From: a virus | Virus record (IMG/VR): IMGVR_UViG_3300045741_000417 | Span: 1 to 38,485 of that record | Length of the DNA: 38,485 nucleotides | Reading direction: 5' to 3' (one strand) | Shown: piece by piece, positions 15,044 through 22,071 of the stretch | Layout: each line of letters opens with the position of its first letter | Numbering within the stretch: the stretch's first letter is position 1 | Program-made: the position numbers and the translations under genes | Notes under the pieces: generated by a model | What the model saw: only the letters and a program-made list of their open reading frames with translations | Database searches by the model: none | Told to the model about the DNA's origin: nothing

Positions 15044-15787
15044 TTAAAATTCCCCGCCTTTAGCCCGCTCAATTGGCGCGGCTTCTACTGGTACTTCGTC
15101 CTGTTCGATAGCCTGCGCGTCCATAATTGGGAGCCACATTTGTAAAAGACCGTCTACGTCCTGTTTTACTTCTTTGGAAATATCTTTTACTACTGCGAAT
15201 GTCAATAGACCATATTTATCATCGGGGTGTTCTTTTGCCCATGTAACTTTCGTTTCAACGCCGCGAAAATGTTTTAATTTTTGTGTAAGATTTAGCAAAT
15301 AATTGTCTAGCGCTTTTAAACTGGTAGGAGTGATTAAAAGCATTTGCGGAATTGGTGACACCTTGCCGCCTTCTAAAATTTCAACAAAATACAAGGGGCG
15401 TAAGTCACGGCACGCCTTACCGCTTTCCATATTGTTCGAACCAAATTCATTTTGTGGGCACCCTTTACATTCTTTCGATTGTGGCGCCGCTATTTCTGGT
15501 GCTGGTTTTTTCCAATCATTTGAAAAACAATCTGGTAAAGTCACTTCGCCAGCTTTATAAGCTTTTTTATAATAGCTTTTTGTTTTCTTTGCATAGATCA
15601 AAACGCCTTGCATAGTTTTTGCTGGCTCAATATCTTCGCTAATTTGCAAACCGCTAGAGGTCGCTTTAATTCGCGGAATGCGAAAAGAACCAATAGCATT
15701 AATATTTTCGCGTAATTGTTCCATGACTTCGTTAAGCTCAGCGCTAATGGGAAGTGTTGTTTTTCTTAATTCTAAGGCGTTACTCAT
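15044..15787 (-). CDS. Phage replication-module protein with four-cysteine cluster (247 aa)
   Basis: The sequence LPDCFSNDWKKP, then KECKGCPQNEFGS, then GKACRDLRPLYFV (about residues 84-130) is a pattern seen in many uncharacterised phage proteins encoded near DNA polymerases. Four cysteines could bind zinc. The rest is mixed alpha/beta with a conserved-looking segment LLITPTSLKALDNYLLNL. The C terminus is acidic (DEVPVEAAPIE), as in single-strand DNA-binding proteins. A role as the phage SSB or a recombination mediator is my inference; no OB-fold was proven. The ATG overlaps the zinc-ribbon gene stop by eight bases. Confidence 0.5.
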   Translation of the reverse strand: MSNALELRKTTLPISAELNEVMEQLRENINAIGSFRIPRIKATSSGLQISEDIEPAKTMQGVLIYAKKTKSYYKKAYKAGEVTLPDCFSNDWKKPAPEIAAPQSKECKGCPQNEFGSNNMESGKACRDLRPLYFVEILEGGKVSPIPQMLLITPTSLKALDNYLLNLTQKLKHFRGVETKVTWAKEHPDDKYGLLTFAVVKDISKEVKQDVDGLLQMWLPIMDAQAIEQDEVPVEAAPIERAKGGEF

Positions 15788-15935
15788 TTTCTGACTCGCT
15801 TTCTTTTTTATCGTCTAAACCGTCTTCGTCATATATCACATATAAATCTGTATTACCACATTTAGGGCAAGTGCTAGCACCATTTTCGAACCAATTAAAG
15901 CGACACTTTTTGCAAGTATATTCGCAGCATGCCAT
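15780..15935 (-). CDS. Small rubredoxin-like zinc-ribbon protein (51 aa)
   Basis: The 51-residue product begins MACCEYTCKKCRFNWFENG and continues TCPKCGNTDLYVI. The pair CKKC (8-11) and CPKC (23-26) is a classical zinc ribbon. The tail is acidic (DEDGLDDKKESESENE). It overlaps both neighbours in the replication operon, so it is co-translated. Its role is unknown; it may be a replisome or transcription cofactor. Confidence 0.65.
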   Translation of the reverse strand: MACCEYTCKKCRFNWFENGASTCPKCGNTDLYVIYDEDGLDDKKESESENE

Positions 15936-16390
15936 TACTTTAAAAGCCTTATTTGCGTTTTGGCAAATATCGCCGCGCCGTGTTCTTTTAAAACTTCGTC
16001 GGCTTTAGCTTTTGCATCAATTTCGTCTATACCAGCTTCGTCCATAAATTTTTTCGTTAATTCTTTTTCGTGGTCTTTTAAAAAAGCGCCCAAAGTTCTA
16101 GGGTTTACGTCAAGCTTTAACAGGGCGCCGTTGCCGCTATCCTGTAAGTATTTATAAAATTTTTCTTTATTTTGCGCGTTTACTGATAGAAAACTAGAAC
16201 GTGCTAGCGAAATTTTACCTACCCCTTCTATATCAAACGAATTAATGCAATCGTCAATCATAGCTTGGATAAGTTCGGCTTCGCATTCGTCCCAAGCTTT
16301 ATTTATTAATTTTAGTTCGTCGTCTTTCGCTTCGGATTGGTCTTTTAGTGCGCGAAATTTTTTCCCTAATTCAAGCAAGGTTTGATTCAT
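15935..16390 (-). CDS. Hypothetical replication-operon protein (151 aa)
   Basis: The product is mostly helical. Residues 1-45 are charged coiled coil (LGKKFRALKDQSEAKDDELKLINKAWDECEAELI), residues 50-65 give a strand pair (SFDIEGVGKISLARSSFLSV), and the C terminus carries a helical LYS/GLU region. This resembles small phage proteins of unknown function found beside recombination or SSB genes. The ATG follows an AAAGGG site by about ten bases. No function is assigned. Confidence 0.5.
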   Translation of the reverse strand: MNQTLLELGKKFRALKDQSEAKDDELKLINKAWDECEAELIQAMIDDCINSFDIEGVGKISLARSSFLSVNAQNKEKFYKYLQDSGNGALLKLDVNPRTLGAFLKDHEKELTKKFMDEAGIDEIDAKAKADEVLKEHGAAIFAKTQIRLLK

Positions 16391-16679
16391 CGAACACCAG
16401 CCCTTTCTTTTCGCAGTACGTTTTTAACTCGCCTTTGATTCTTTCCTCAGTTTGCAGACGCATTGCCCGTTGTACGTCGTAACGTCGCTGCGCCACATTT
16501 AAAGCGGTATGCGCCTTAATTTCAATCGCCCTAGCTACAATAATTTGTTGCTTTAGCATTGCTAAAAAATCAGCCTCTTTCATTTTATCGACGGTAGTTA
16601 TCGCCTTTACCAAAACTTTTTTCGCTACTGCGTCTTTACGTTTGTATGGTTTTCGTTTAGGCCGGGTGTGGGTAGTCAT
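16371..16679 (-). CDS. Hypothetical basic coiled-coil protein (102 aa)
   Basis: The first 25 residues are very basic (RPKRKPYKRKDAVAKK) and the rest is a long helix with heptad character. ATG 16679 follows ATAGGAGAAACG, a good ribosome site. It overlaps both neighbours by about 20 bases. DNA binding through the basic tail is possible. No family was recognised. Confidence 0.5.
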   Translation of the reverse strand: MTTHTRPKRKPYKRKDAVAKKVLVKAITTVDKMKEADFLAMLKQQIIVARAIEIKAHTALNVAQRRYDVQRAMRLQTEERIKGELKTYCEKKGLVFDESNLA

Positions 16680-16929
16680 TGTGCGTTTCTCCTATTAAAT
16701 TTAATTGCCCCGTGTCTTCTGTCCAGGGGGCAATAATATCTAAATTACTTATATCGCCAGCGGTGTGCTGGCCTTCTAGTGTCCAATCGGTTTGCTTCCA
16801 TTCTTTACGAAAATCATTTTCAAAATATGCGCCGTGTACTGGATATTTTCCCCCGCGGTCTGTTCGATAAATTTCTATTTTTGTACCGTTACGCGTTTTG
16901 TACAAATTTCCGGCTTCTAGTTTAGGCAT
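16657..16929 (-). CDS. Hypothetical small beta protein (90 aa)
   Basis: The pattern LEAGNLYKTRNGTKIEIYRTD, then PVHGAYF, then WTLEGQHTAGDISNLDIIAPW is a compact beta fold shared by many small phage proteins of unknown role. It starts inside the 3' end of the helicase gene (eight-base overlap), so it belongs to the leftward replication operon. No enzymatic residue is visible. Confidence 0.55.
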   Translation of the reverse strand: MPKLEAGNLYKTRNGTKIEIYRTDRGGKYPVHGAYFENDFRKEWKQTDWTLEGQHTAGDISNLDIIAPWTEDTGQLNLIGETHNDYPHPA

Positions 16930-18364
16930 TTTTTAACCTCTCCAAAATATTTTTGCTAAAGTCTTCTTTGCTTTCTACCGCTGCTAGCACTTCACTGTCA
17001 AGCGTTTCTATCGCTTCAAATTCAATTTTTATAATATTGGAAAATTTTTCGCTACCGCCCCGGCGCGTGCGCCCGTCCGATTGTGTTTTACTTTCTAGTG
17101 AATAATCGCGGGTATACCTTATCGAATAATTTGTAGCGTGTTGTAAACCGTCAACGCCCACGCCCCCCGCTTTGGGATTGCCATACATTACGCGTTTGCT
17201 AGCATCGTTTACAAATAAGTCGATTTGCCCTTGCTTATCTTTTGTTTCCCCGGTAAGGGCGCAAAAACCTATCCCAAGTTCGTTACAAATGTCTTCTATA
17301 TCACGGTAAGTTTCGGTAAAAGTAGCCCACACTACTACTTTATGCTTTGGCGTTAGCATTTCTAAAACTTCTTTTAAGCGGTCTTTACGCGGGTTATCTT
17401 TAAACCGCACTATGGTTCCGTCGTCTAATTTCAAATGCCCCGATATAATTTGCATTAAACGCATTACGCCCACCAAAGCATTAGACGCCGTTGCCTCTTT
17501 TGTTTTCACATAGGTAACTAAATTATTATACATTTCGTCATACGCTTTTTGCTGATCTGTCCCAAGTTCTACAGGCTCTTTTTTTGTTATAATAGGCGGC
17601 AAATCTAAACATGAATCAGCGTCGATGCGTGATGCGTAGAGCGCAATTTTTTCCATTATTTCATTTTCGCTGCCTGGTATTGGTTCCCAGGCGGGGAAAT
17701 AAACCGCTTTAGGCATGCCCGCATTCTTATCAATAAAATATTTGTTACGAAAATGCGCATAAAAATTTGTTCCAAGCAGGCGCCCACCGTCTAAAAATCG
17801 GTACTGCGCCCAGATATCCATTAGATTCGTCGCGCTTATCGGCGTTCCGGTTAGAATCATTTTAAAAACAGCACTATCGGAAAATGTTAATAATTTTTTA
17901 AATTGTTCACTTTTATAATTTTTTATTGTCTGTGATTCGTCGGCAATAATTATTTTAAAGCCGCGCGCTTTTAACGCTTTATTAAAATCTTTAATGCGCA
18001 GGGCTTCCCAGTTTACTATAAATATAGATTTTTTCGGGTCGCGTAGCATTTCTTTGCGCTTATCGCCAGAAAGTTTTGTTTTACCTTTACCATATAAGAC
18101 GCAAACTTTTTCGTATACTGCGGGCGGGCTATTCTCTTCTATAGCGCGTGCCCAGTTCCAACACACGCCCGTTTTTGTCAAAATTAAAGTGGATATGATA
18201 CTGCTAGCTGTATTATATTTAACACGCGCCAAGCCTATAGCGGTTTTTGTTTTGCCCGTCCCTACGTCCCATAATAATGCGGCTTGCTGTTCGCTAGCAA
18301 AACGTAAAATATCTTTTTCCTGATGCTTCCAAAGAGGGCGCGAAAATTTTGGTACGATTGACAT
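16922..18364 (-). CDS. SF2/SNF2-like DNA helicase (480 aa)
   Basis: Walker A is D-V-G-T-G-K39-T near residues 33-40. Motif II is D142-E-S-Q145, motif III LTGTPI is at 171-176, and motif VI QSDGRTRRGG is near 430-439 with its arginine fingers. The order and spacing fit SNF2-type superfamily 2 ATPases found in many phage replication modules, where they probably unwind or remodel DNA at forks. It is the first gene of the leftward replication operon. No Shine-Dalgarno sequence precedes ATG 18364. A TTGACA-type promoter ends seven bases before it. Confidence 0.9.
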   Translation of the reverse strand: MSIVPKFSRPLWKHQEKDILRFASEQQAALLWDVGTGKTKTAIGLARVKYNTASSIISTLILTKTGVCWNWARAIEENSPPAVYEKVCVLYGKGKTKLSGDKRKEMLRDPKKSIFIVNWEALRIKDFNKALKARGFKIIIADESQTIKNYKSEQFKKLLTFSDSAVFKMILTGTPISATNLMDIWAQYRFLDGGRLLGTNFYAHFRNKYFIDKNAGMPKAVYFPAWEPIPGSENEIMEKIALYASRIDADSCLDLPPIITKKEPVELGTDQQKAYDEMYNNLVTYVKTKEATASNALVGVMRLMQIISGHLKLDDGTIVRFKDNPRKDRLKEVLEMLTPKHKVVVWATFTETYRDIEDICNELGIGFCALTGETKDKQGQIDLFVNDASKRVMYGNPKAGGVGVDGLQHATNYSIRYTRDYSLESKTQSDGRTRRGGSEKFSNIIKIEFEAIETLDSEVLAAVESKEDFSKNILERLKNA

Positions 18365-18371
18365 AATGCTA

Positions 18372-18401
18372 GAAATACGACAAAAAACTTTACTTTGTCA
18401 A
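18372..18401 (-). promoter_or_regulatory. Promoter of the leftward replication operon
   Basis: Read leftward, a perfect TTGACA (18401-18396), an 18-base spacer and TATTTC (18377-18372) lie seven bases before the helicase ATG. The -35 is consensus and the -10 is weak. The distance predicts a transcript starting at or next to the AUG. It overlaps the opposite promoter for the HNH gene. Confidence 0.5.
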
Positions 18402-18418
18402 TGTTCTAATTTTATAAA
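18389..18418 (+). promoter_or_regulatory. Promoter of the HNH endonuclease gene
   Basis: TTTACT (18389-18394), an 18-base spacer and TATAAA (18413-18418; five of six) lie seven bases before ATG 18426. The seven bases between include GCTAGC (18420-18425). No Shine-Dalgarno sequence is present, so the message may be leaderless. It is divergent from, and overlaps, the helicase promoter. Confidence 0.45.
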
Positions 18419-18425
18419 TGCTAGC

Positions 18426-18791
18426 ATGGTGGGGAAATATATTGAGCTTACAAAAGGCTTCCATGCTTTAGTTGACGCGGACGATTTTGAGCGCCTTAAT
18501 AAATATAAATGGTATGCGACAATAAACCCGGACGGGCGCCCCGGTAAAAATAGCGTTATGAAAGTTTATGCGCGTCGAACTACGAAAAGAAAAACAAGCA
18601 TTTATATGCACAGAGAAATTCTAGGCTGTAGAGGTCGGCATGATATTGGCGACCATATTAATGGATATGATTTAGATAACCGTAAAGAAAATTTAAGAAT
18701 CACCGATTATTCAACTAATGTAAGTAATAAAACTAAAGTAAAGTTAACCGCGGAAATTCGCGCGTGCTATCCAAAAAACTGGTTTGACTAA
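18426..18791 (+). CDS. HNH homing endonuclease (121 aa)
   Basis: ATG 18426 is preferred over ATG 18366 because YIELTKGFHALVDADDFERL is the usual start of this family and the -10 box lies between the two. The nuclease core runs H62-R-E (MHREILG), D76-H77-INGYDLD-N85-RKE-N89-L, matching the HNH_3-type free-standing homing endonucleases of phages, which nick or cut DNA and spread themselves. It sits in the divergent gap between the replication operon and the early region, a typical insertion place. Confidence 0.85.
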   Translation: MVGKYIELTKGFHALVDADDFERLNKYKWYATINPDGRPGKNSVMKVYARRTTKRKTSIYMHREILGCRGRHDIGDHINGYDLDNRKENLRITDYSTNVSNKTKVKLTAEIRACYPKNWFD

Positions 18792-18812
18792 TTGCTAGCA
18801 ATACCGTATAAC
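18784..18812 (+). promoter_or_regulatory. Early-region promoter
   Basis: TTGACT (18784-18789; five of six), a 17-base spacer and TATAAC (18807-18812; five of six) form one of the best sigma70-like promoters in the genome. It ends seven bases before ATG 18820. The spacer holds a GCTAGC (18794-18799). It probably drives the rightward run of small genes. The -35 overlaps the end of the HNH gene. Confidence 0.65.
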
Positions 18813-18819
18813 CTTACGC

Positions 18820-19167
18820 ATGTCAAACGTTCAAGATGCAAATACAAATAGCGCAATAGTACAAATACATAAATTTATCCATGAGGAAATAGAAAAGGGT
18901 ATTTTATTAAAATGCCCGCGCGAATGGAAGCCCGTAGTTGATATGCTTCACGCATCACTAAAAGAAAAAAATAAAGACCTGCTAGCATTGCGCACAGCCG
19001 TTGCAAAAGCGGACACGGTAGCATATACATGGGGCGAATTTTGGAAATTCTACACAACAATGGACTTTAGAAATGCGCTTGATAACGCAAAATATAAGGG
19101 TTATTTAGTCGAATTAGGGCAAAAGTTAGATGCTTTCGAAGACGTAAGGGAAACGATAATTTTATGA
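18820..19167 (+). CDS. Hypothetical early protein (115 aa)
   Basis: A helical, charged protein; residues 15-45 (IVQIHKFIHEEIEKGILLKCPREWKPVVDMLHASL) and 85-110 look amphipathic. It is the first gene after the strong promoter at 18784-18812 and has no Shine-Dalgarno sequence. First position and small size suggest an early host-interaction protein, which is inference. Its stop overlaps the next start (ATGA). Confidence 0.55.
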   Translation: MSNVQDANTNSAIVQIHKFIHEEIEKGILLKCPREWKPVVDMLHASLKEKNKDLLALRTAVAKADTVAYTWGEFWKFYTTMDFRNALDNAKYKGYLVELGQKLDAFEDVRETIIL

Positions 19168-19376
19168 AAAAATTTTACTGGTTCTTAGGTTTTTTGTGGT
19201 TCGGTGTACTACGAAGAAAAACGCAAAAGCTTCCGCCGCAATATCTTGCGCGTATTAAAGATTGGCATGCGAAGCACGGCAAACATGCGCCGCCGATAGT
19301 TAAAGGAAAAAATGGGCTAGCGCAATGGTTAAATAGGTCGGAGCGTCGCCGTTTAGGTTTTAAGGTGAAGCAATAG
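19164..19376 (+). CDS. Hypothetical basic protein with hydrophobic N terminus (70 aa)
   Basis: Residues 1-17 (MKKFYWFLGFLWFGVLR) are hydrophobic and could be a short membrane anchor. The remainder is strongly basic (RIKDWHAKHGKHAPPIVKGK, RSERRRLGFKVKQ). It overlaps the previous stop by four bases. No family was recognised. Confidence 0.45.
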   Translation: MKKFYWFLGFLWFGVLRRKTQKLPPQYLARIKDWHAKHGKHAPPIVKGKNGLAQWLNRSERRRLGFKVKQ

Positions 19377-19543
19377 TGCAAATGGTAGCAACAATTTGTG
19401 GGCAGCGCTATAACGTGCCTACTGGTAAATCGTTTAAAAGTGATTTTAAAGAAAGGAACTATATGACAAAAACAGAGGCAATCAAATTAACAAAAGAACT
19501 ACGCGGTTTAAATATTTCGTGGGAAGACTGCGCAAAACTGTAG
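19376..19543 (+). CDS. Very small early ORF (55 aa from GTG, or 26 aa from ATG 19463)
   Basis: GTG 19376 overlaps the preceding TAG and opens a 55-codon frame. An internal in-frame ATG 19463 has a better ribosome site (AAAGAAAGGAAC) and would give MTKTEAIKLTKELRGLNISWEDCAKL. The 26-residue product has a helix-turn pattern. Which start is used cannot be settled here. No function is evident. Confidence 0.35.
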   Translation: MQMVATICGQRYNVPTGKSFKSDFKERNYMTKTEAIKLTKELRGLNISWEDCAKL

Positions 19544-19553
19544 TAACGAAATT

Positions 19554-19688
19554 ATGAAAGAATTTTATAATAAGCATAAAGAAGAAATTAGTGAAACGCT
19601 TAAAGCAATAGAAAACGGTGAAAAAGAATTAGAACGTTTACATATTAAACTTCATGCGCATAAAATTACTTTGGATAGACTAAAATGA
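19554..19688 (+). CDS. Very small coiled-coil protein (44 aa)
   Basis: The product starts MKEFYNKHKEEISETLKAIE and is one continuous charged helix with leucines at heptad-like spacing. Its stop overlaps the next ATG (ATGA). It is short enough to be missed by length cut-offs. The overlap supports it as a real gene. Confidence 0.45.
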   Translation: MKEFYNKHKEEISETLKAIENGEKELERLHIKLHAHKITLDRLK

Positions 19689-19891
19689 AACACCCGATTT
19701 TAGTAGCTAGTCTTGTTTTAATTTGCGTCTTTGCTATAAGCTTTTGCATTGGCGCATATTGCTATAAAGAAACATATAGAACTATATACCACAGGGTTAC
19801 GTGCTTTCCTAAAAGTGCTAGCAGGTGCGAGTGTATCGACGTAGGTAATCGAGTAGATACTGTATTTTTAGATTGTGTGGTATCAAAATAA
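19685..19891 (+). CDS. Small membrane protein with cysteine-rich tail (68 aa)
   Basis: Residues 4-27 (PILVASLVLICVFAISFCIGAYCY) form a membrane helix or uncleaved signal. The outer part has several Cys (TCFPK, RCECID, DCVVSK) that could form disulphides in the periplasm. Topology suggests an inner-membrane protein facing the periplasm. A superinfection-exclusion role is possible, as is common for such early phage proteins, but it is only inference. Confidence 0.5.
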   Translation: MKHPILVASLVLICVFAISFCIGAYCYKETYRTIYHRVTCFPKSASRCECIDVGNRVDTVFLDCVVSK

Positions 19892-19908
19892 TTTCCGCAA
19901 GGAAAGCT

Positions 19909-19984
19909 GTGGGTGTAGTTTAATGTATAGAATGCTCGTTTTCTAAACGAGAAGGTACTGGTTAGAATCCGGTCACCCACGCCA
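19909..19984 (+). tRNA. tRNA-Arg (anticodon TCT)
   Basis: A full cloverleaf of 76 bases is visible. The acceptor stem is GTGGGTG (19909-19915) with CACCCAC (19974-19980), then discriminator G and an encoded CCA (19982-19984). The anticodon stem is CTCGT/ACGAG (19935-19939, 19947-19951) around loop TTTCTAA, giving anticodon TCT for AGA codons. The T arm is ACTGG-TTAGAAT-CCGGT with one wobble pair. The D stem is weak, with two G-T pairs. Confidence 0.92.
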
Positions 19985-20009
19985 AACAGCAGCTTTTAGA
20001 AACGAGGGG

Positions 20010-20201
20010 ATGATGAGTAGAAAAAGATACAGCGTACAAATAGAAATTAAAATGCAGCTTTCTGTTCAAGTAAACGCTGAAAGTCTAGAGGATGCAATTA
20101 TTAAAGCGCGTGATTATAAAAGGCATGAGCTTATTACTACAGTAGACGATAAAGACTGTTTAGATTGGGATGAAATAGAAGTTATAGGAGCAATGAAGTG
20201 A
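20010..20201 (+). CDS. Hypothetical small protein (62-63 aa)
   Basis: Two adjacent ATG codons (20010, 20013) follow GAGGGG; spacing favours 20013. The sequence YSVQIEIKMQLSVQVNAESLEDAIIKARDY reads strand-strand-helix, with a second strand at DEIEVIGAMK, resembling small antiparallel alpha/beta folds. The gene overlaps the next start by four bases. Function unknown. Confidence 0.5.
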   Translation: MMSRKRYSVQIEIKMQLSVQVNAESLEDAIIKARDYKRHELITTVDDKDCLDWDEIEVIGAMK

Positions 20202-20446
20202 CCGCCGAAGCAATACCACTGCTGGAAAGCGATGGATGGAAAACGCATGACTGGTTTTACCACAAAGACGATAAGTTTAGATGCTGTAAAAAATGCGGAG
20301 TAATTGAACGCCACGACAAACAGAATCGAATGTGTAAAGGAAGAACAAGAATTAAATTCAGAGAGGCGGAAGTGGTAGACGATTGCTTAAGTGATTTAGC
20401 GTATTCGATGCAAAGAGGAATGATTATAGATGGAAAAAAGTGTTAA
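20198..20446 (+). CDS. Hypothetical small zinc-binding protein (82 aa)
   Basis: The start is GTG 20198, overlapping the previous TGA. CCKKCG near residues 29-34 with C46 could bind zinc, and the surrounding residues are basic (ERHDKQNRMCKGRTRIKFRE). Similar one-domain proteins occur in early regions of lambdoid phages. No function is assigned. Confidence 0.5.
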   Translation: MTAEAIPLLESDGWKTHDWFYHKDDKFRCCKKCGVIERHDKQNRMCKGRTRIKFREAEVVDDCLSDLAYSMQRGMIIDGKKC

Positions 20447-20455
20447 GGAGACCAC

Positions 20456-20923
20456 ATGACCGACAAGAATAAGAAAGCTAGATCATGGAAATTAGAGTGG
20501 AAGGATGGGCCAGGTGGATTTTGTCAATGGTGGGTCGATGGGCCGCCATCGTCTGAGCAGCATGAAGTGGTATTTTTGATGGAAGGTCACACCGCAAACC
20601 TCACCGCGCTGCCTAGTAGGGATGAGTTGGCGGAGAAGTATGCGGCCATAAAATATGAACAAACTCCTGGTTTTCCGTCTGAAAAAGAATGGGTAGCGTT
20701 ATGTAGTAATTATGGATTTAGAGCTGGCTGGGACGCTCGCAATGAACAGGTCACCGCGCTGGAAGAAAAGCTAGCGGCGGCTAAAGAAGCTTTGGAAAAA
20801 TGTGCAAGAGCTAGAGAATGCAAGGACACATTTGAATATTTTCCGACATTCAGTCGCGTTGATATTGAAGCAATAGCAAAGCAAGCGCTGGAAAAAATTG
20901 GTAGCTTGGCGGGGGATTTGTGA
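20456..20923 (+). CDS. Hypothetical Ea22-like early protein (155 aa)
   Basis: The N-terminal half is variable. The centre has FPSEKEWVALCSNYGFRAGWDARNEQVTALEEKLAAAKEALEKCA, a W-A-R-N core followed by a coiled coil, as seen in early-region Ea22-type phage proteins of unknown function. AAGGAGACCAC precedes the ATG. Codon choice here (CTGG, GCGCTG) differs from the AT-rich late genes, hinting at separate origin. Confidence 0.45.
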   Translation: MTDKNKKARSWKLEWKDGPGGFCQWWVDGPPSSEQHEVVFLMEGHTANLTALPSRDELAEKYAAIKYEQTPGFPSEKEWVALCSNYGFRAGWDARNEQVTALEEKLAAAKEALEKCARARECKDTFEYFPTFSRVDIEAIAKQALEKIGSLAGDL

Positions 20924-21124
20924 ATGAATAACGATGATTGGATTAAGAGCCTGGGCGAGTTAATTTTCGATGCTGGTGTTGACCTCACATTGGATGGCGG
21001 GGAAACTTGGCTAGTAAGACATGTGGGCTGTAATTACTTTGCCTTAGACCGAACCGTTTGTAATAAATGTGGCGATTATGTAAAGCGTGAAACAAAGGAA
21101 ACCAAAGACCCCGAAGCAAGATGA
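20924..21124 (+). CDS. Hypothetical small protein with CxxC (66 aa)
   Basis: The ATG comes one base after the previous TGA, with GGGGGATTTG upstream. VCNKCGDYV provides one CxxC knuckle, and further upstream GCNYF may supply another ligand. N-terminal residues are acidic. Function unknown. Confidence 0.45.
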   Translation: MNNDDWIKSLGELIFDAGVDLTLDGGETWLVRHVGCNYFALDRTVCNKCGDYVKRETKETKDPEAR

Positions 21125-21141
21125 AGGGAAGGAGTGAGAGG

Positions 21142-21453
21142 ATGAATCATTTTAATAATCTAACACCAGCAGAGCTAGAGCGATTAGCGTTACTTAGTGA
21201 AGAACTCGGCGAAACACAACAGGCAATAGGTAAAATATTACGCCACGGTTTTGATAACTATGATCCAGAAAAACCAGACACCAACAATAGAATGGATTTG
21301 CATAAAGAAATTGCAGATGTGCAAGTTGCGGTAGATATTATGCTTAACAATGGTGATTTAAAAAATAGCCAACTATCGCTTTTTCGACGAGTAAAGAGAG
21401 ATAAGGTTTTTAAGTTTATGCACCATAATAAAGAACCGGATTATATTAAATAA
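21142..21453 (+). CDS. MazG-like nucleotide pyrophosphohydrolase (103 aa)
   Basis: The pattern L-L-S-E20-E21-L-G-E24, then K...RHGFDNY, then L-H-K-E56-IA-D59-V-Q-V-A-V-D-I matches the metal-binding ExxE...ExxD core of all-alpha NTP pyrophosphatases (MazG family). These hydrolyse NTPs or dNTPs to monophosphates. In phages they are proposed to tune (p)ppGpp or modified nucleotide pools. ATG 21142 follows AAGGAGTGAGAGG; the in-frame ATG 21121 lies in that ribosome site and is unlikely. Confidence 0.75.
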   Translation: MNHFNNLTPAELERLALLSEELGETQQAIGKILRHGFDNYDPEKPDTNNRMDLHKEIADVQVAVDIMLNNGDLKNSQLSLFRRVKRDKVFKFMHHNKEPDYIK

Positions 21454-21482
21454 CCCACCCAAGCAAACTAGGAGAAGGTAAG

Positions 21483-21749
21483 ATGAGTGAAAATATAGCT
21501 AGGCGTGATGAAATTGTTAGTGCTGCAATGGATGATACAGACTATTATCCTCAAGAGTATTTACGCATGAAAGACTTAGCAATACGAACATATAACGCTG
21601 CAATCCAATCCGAACGCGCCAAGGCAGAGAAGCTTTTGAAATGGCTAGAATTAATGGCGTGTGAGCCTGCTTTTAATTGTGCTGTTGGTGAAGGAAATCT
21701 TAGAGCCGCCGCTAAAAAAGCAATAGCAGAATACGAGGACACAAAATGA
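21483..21749 (+). CDS. Hypothetical helical protein (88 aa)
   Basis: TAGGAGAAGGTAAG precedes the ATG. The product is all-helical with a repeated-looking ending (GNLRAAAKKAIAEYEDTK), similar in style to Ea22-type C termini found in early phage regions. Its stop overlaps the ATG of the next 28-residue gene. Function unknown. Confidence 0.5.
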   Translation: MSENIARRDEIVSAAMDDTDYYPQEYLRMKDLAIRTYNAAIQSERAKAEKLLKWLELMACEPAFNCAVGEGNLRAAAKKAIAEYEDTK

Positions 21750-21832
21750 AAAAGTTACTTAAAAAAATATACACTAAACTATGCGCTATATACGATTGGT
21801 TTATTGATAAAATTACTACGGTGAGCAAATGA
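21746..21832 (+). CDS. Micro-gene (28 aa)
   Basis: MKKLLKKIYTKLCAIYDWF plus nine residues makes a cationic amphipathic helix. Both ends overlap neighbouring genes by four bases (ATGA), which argues for real translation despite the small size. Membrane or RNA contact is possible. Function unknown. Confidence 0.4.
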   Translation: MKKLLKKIYTKLCAIYDWFIDKITTVSK

Positions 21833-22047
21833 CCGCAATTCTAATAATCTGGGCGGCTTGTGCTGGGGTAAACGGAGTGTATGCGTTTTTGTTTGCTGAT
21901 GAAATTAGGGTTAGTGATATTTTCTGGCCGATTTTTTTAGCGCCGCTAGTAACATTTTGTATTGTTTTATCTATTCTCGAAGCTTTGTATAATTTTATAG
22001 ATTTGGATAAGTTTCTAAAAATAGTACTCTGGAAGCGAAACAAATAG
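21829..22047 (+). CDS. Small two-helix membrane protein (72 aa)
   Basis: Residues 3-22 (AILIIWAACAGVNGVYAFLF) and 32-52 (FWPIFLAPLVTFCIVLSILEA) are membrane helices, followed by a basic tail (KIVLWKRNK). Two short helices with a polar loop would also fit a holin, but the gene is in the early region far from the lysis block. It is coupled to the 28-residue gene by a four-base overlap. Confidence 0.5.
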   Translation: MTAILIIWAACAGVNGVYAFLFADEIRVSDIFWPIFLAPLVTFCIVLSILEALYNFIDLDKFLKIVLWKRNK

Positions 22048-22071
22048 CGCCTACGGGCAGGAAAGGTATGT

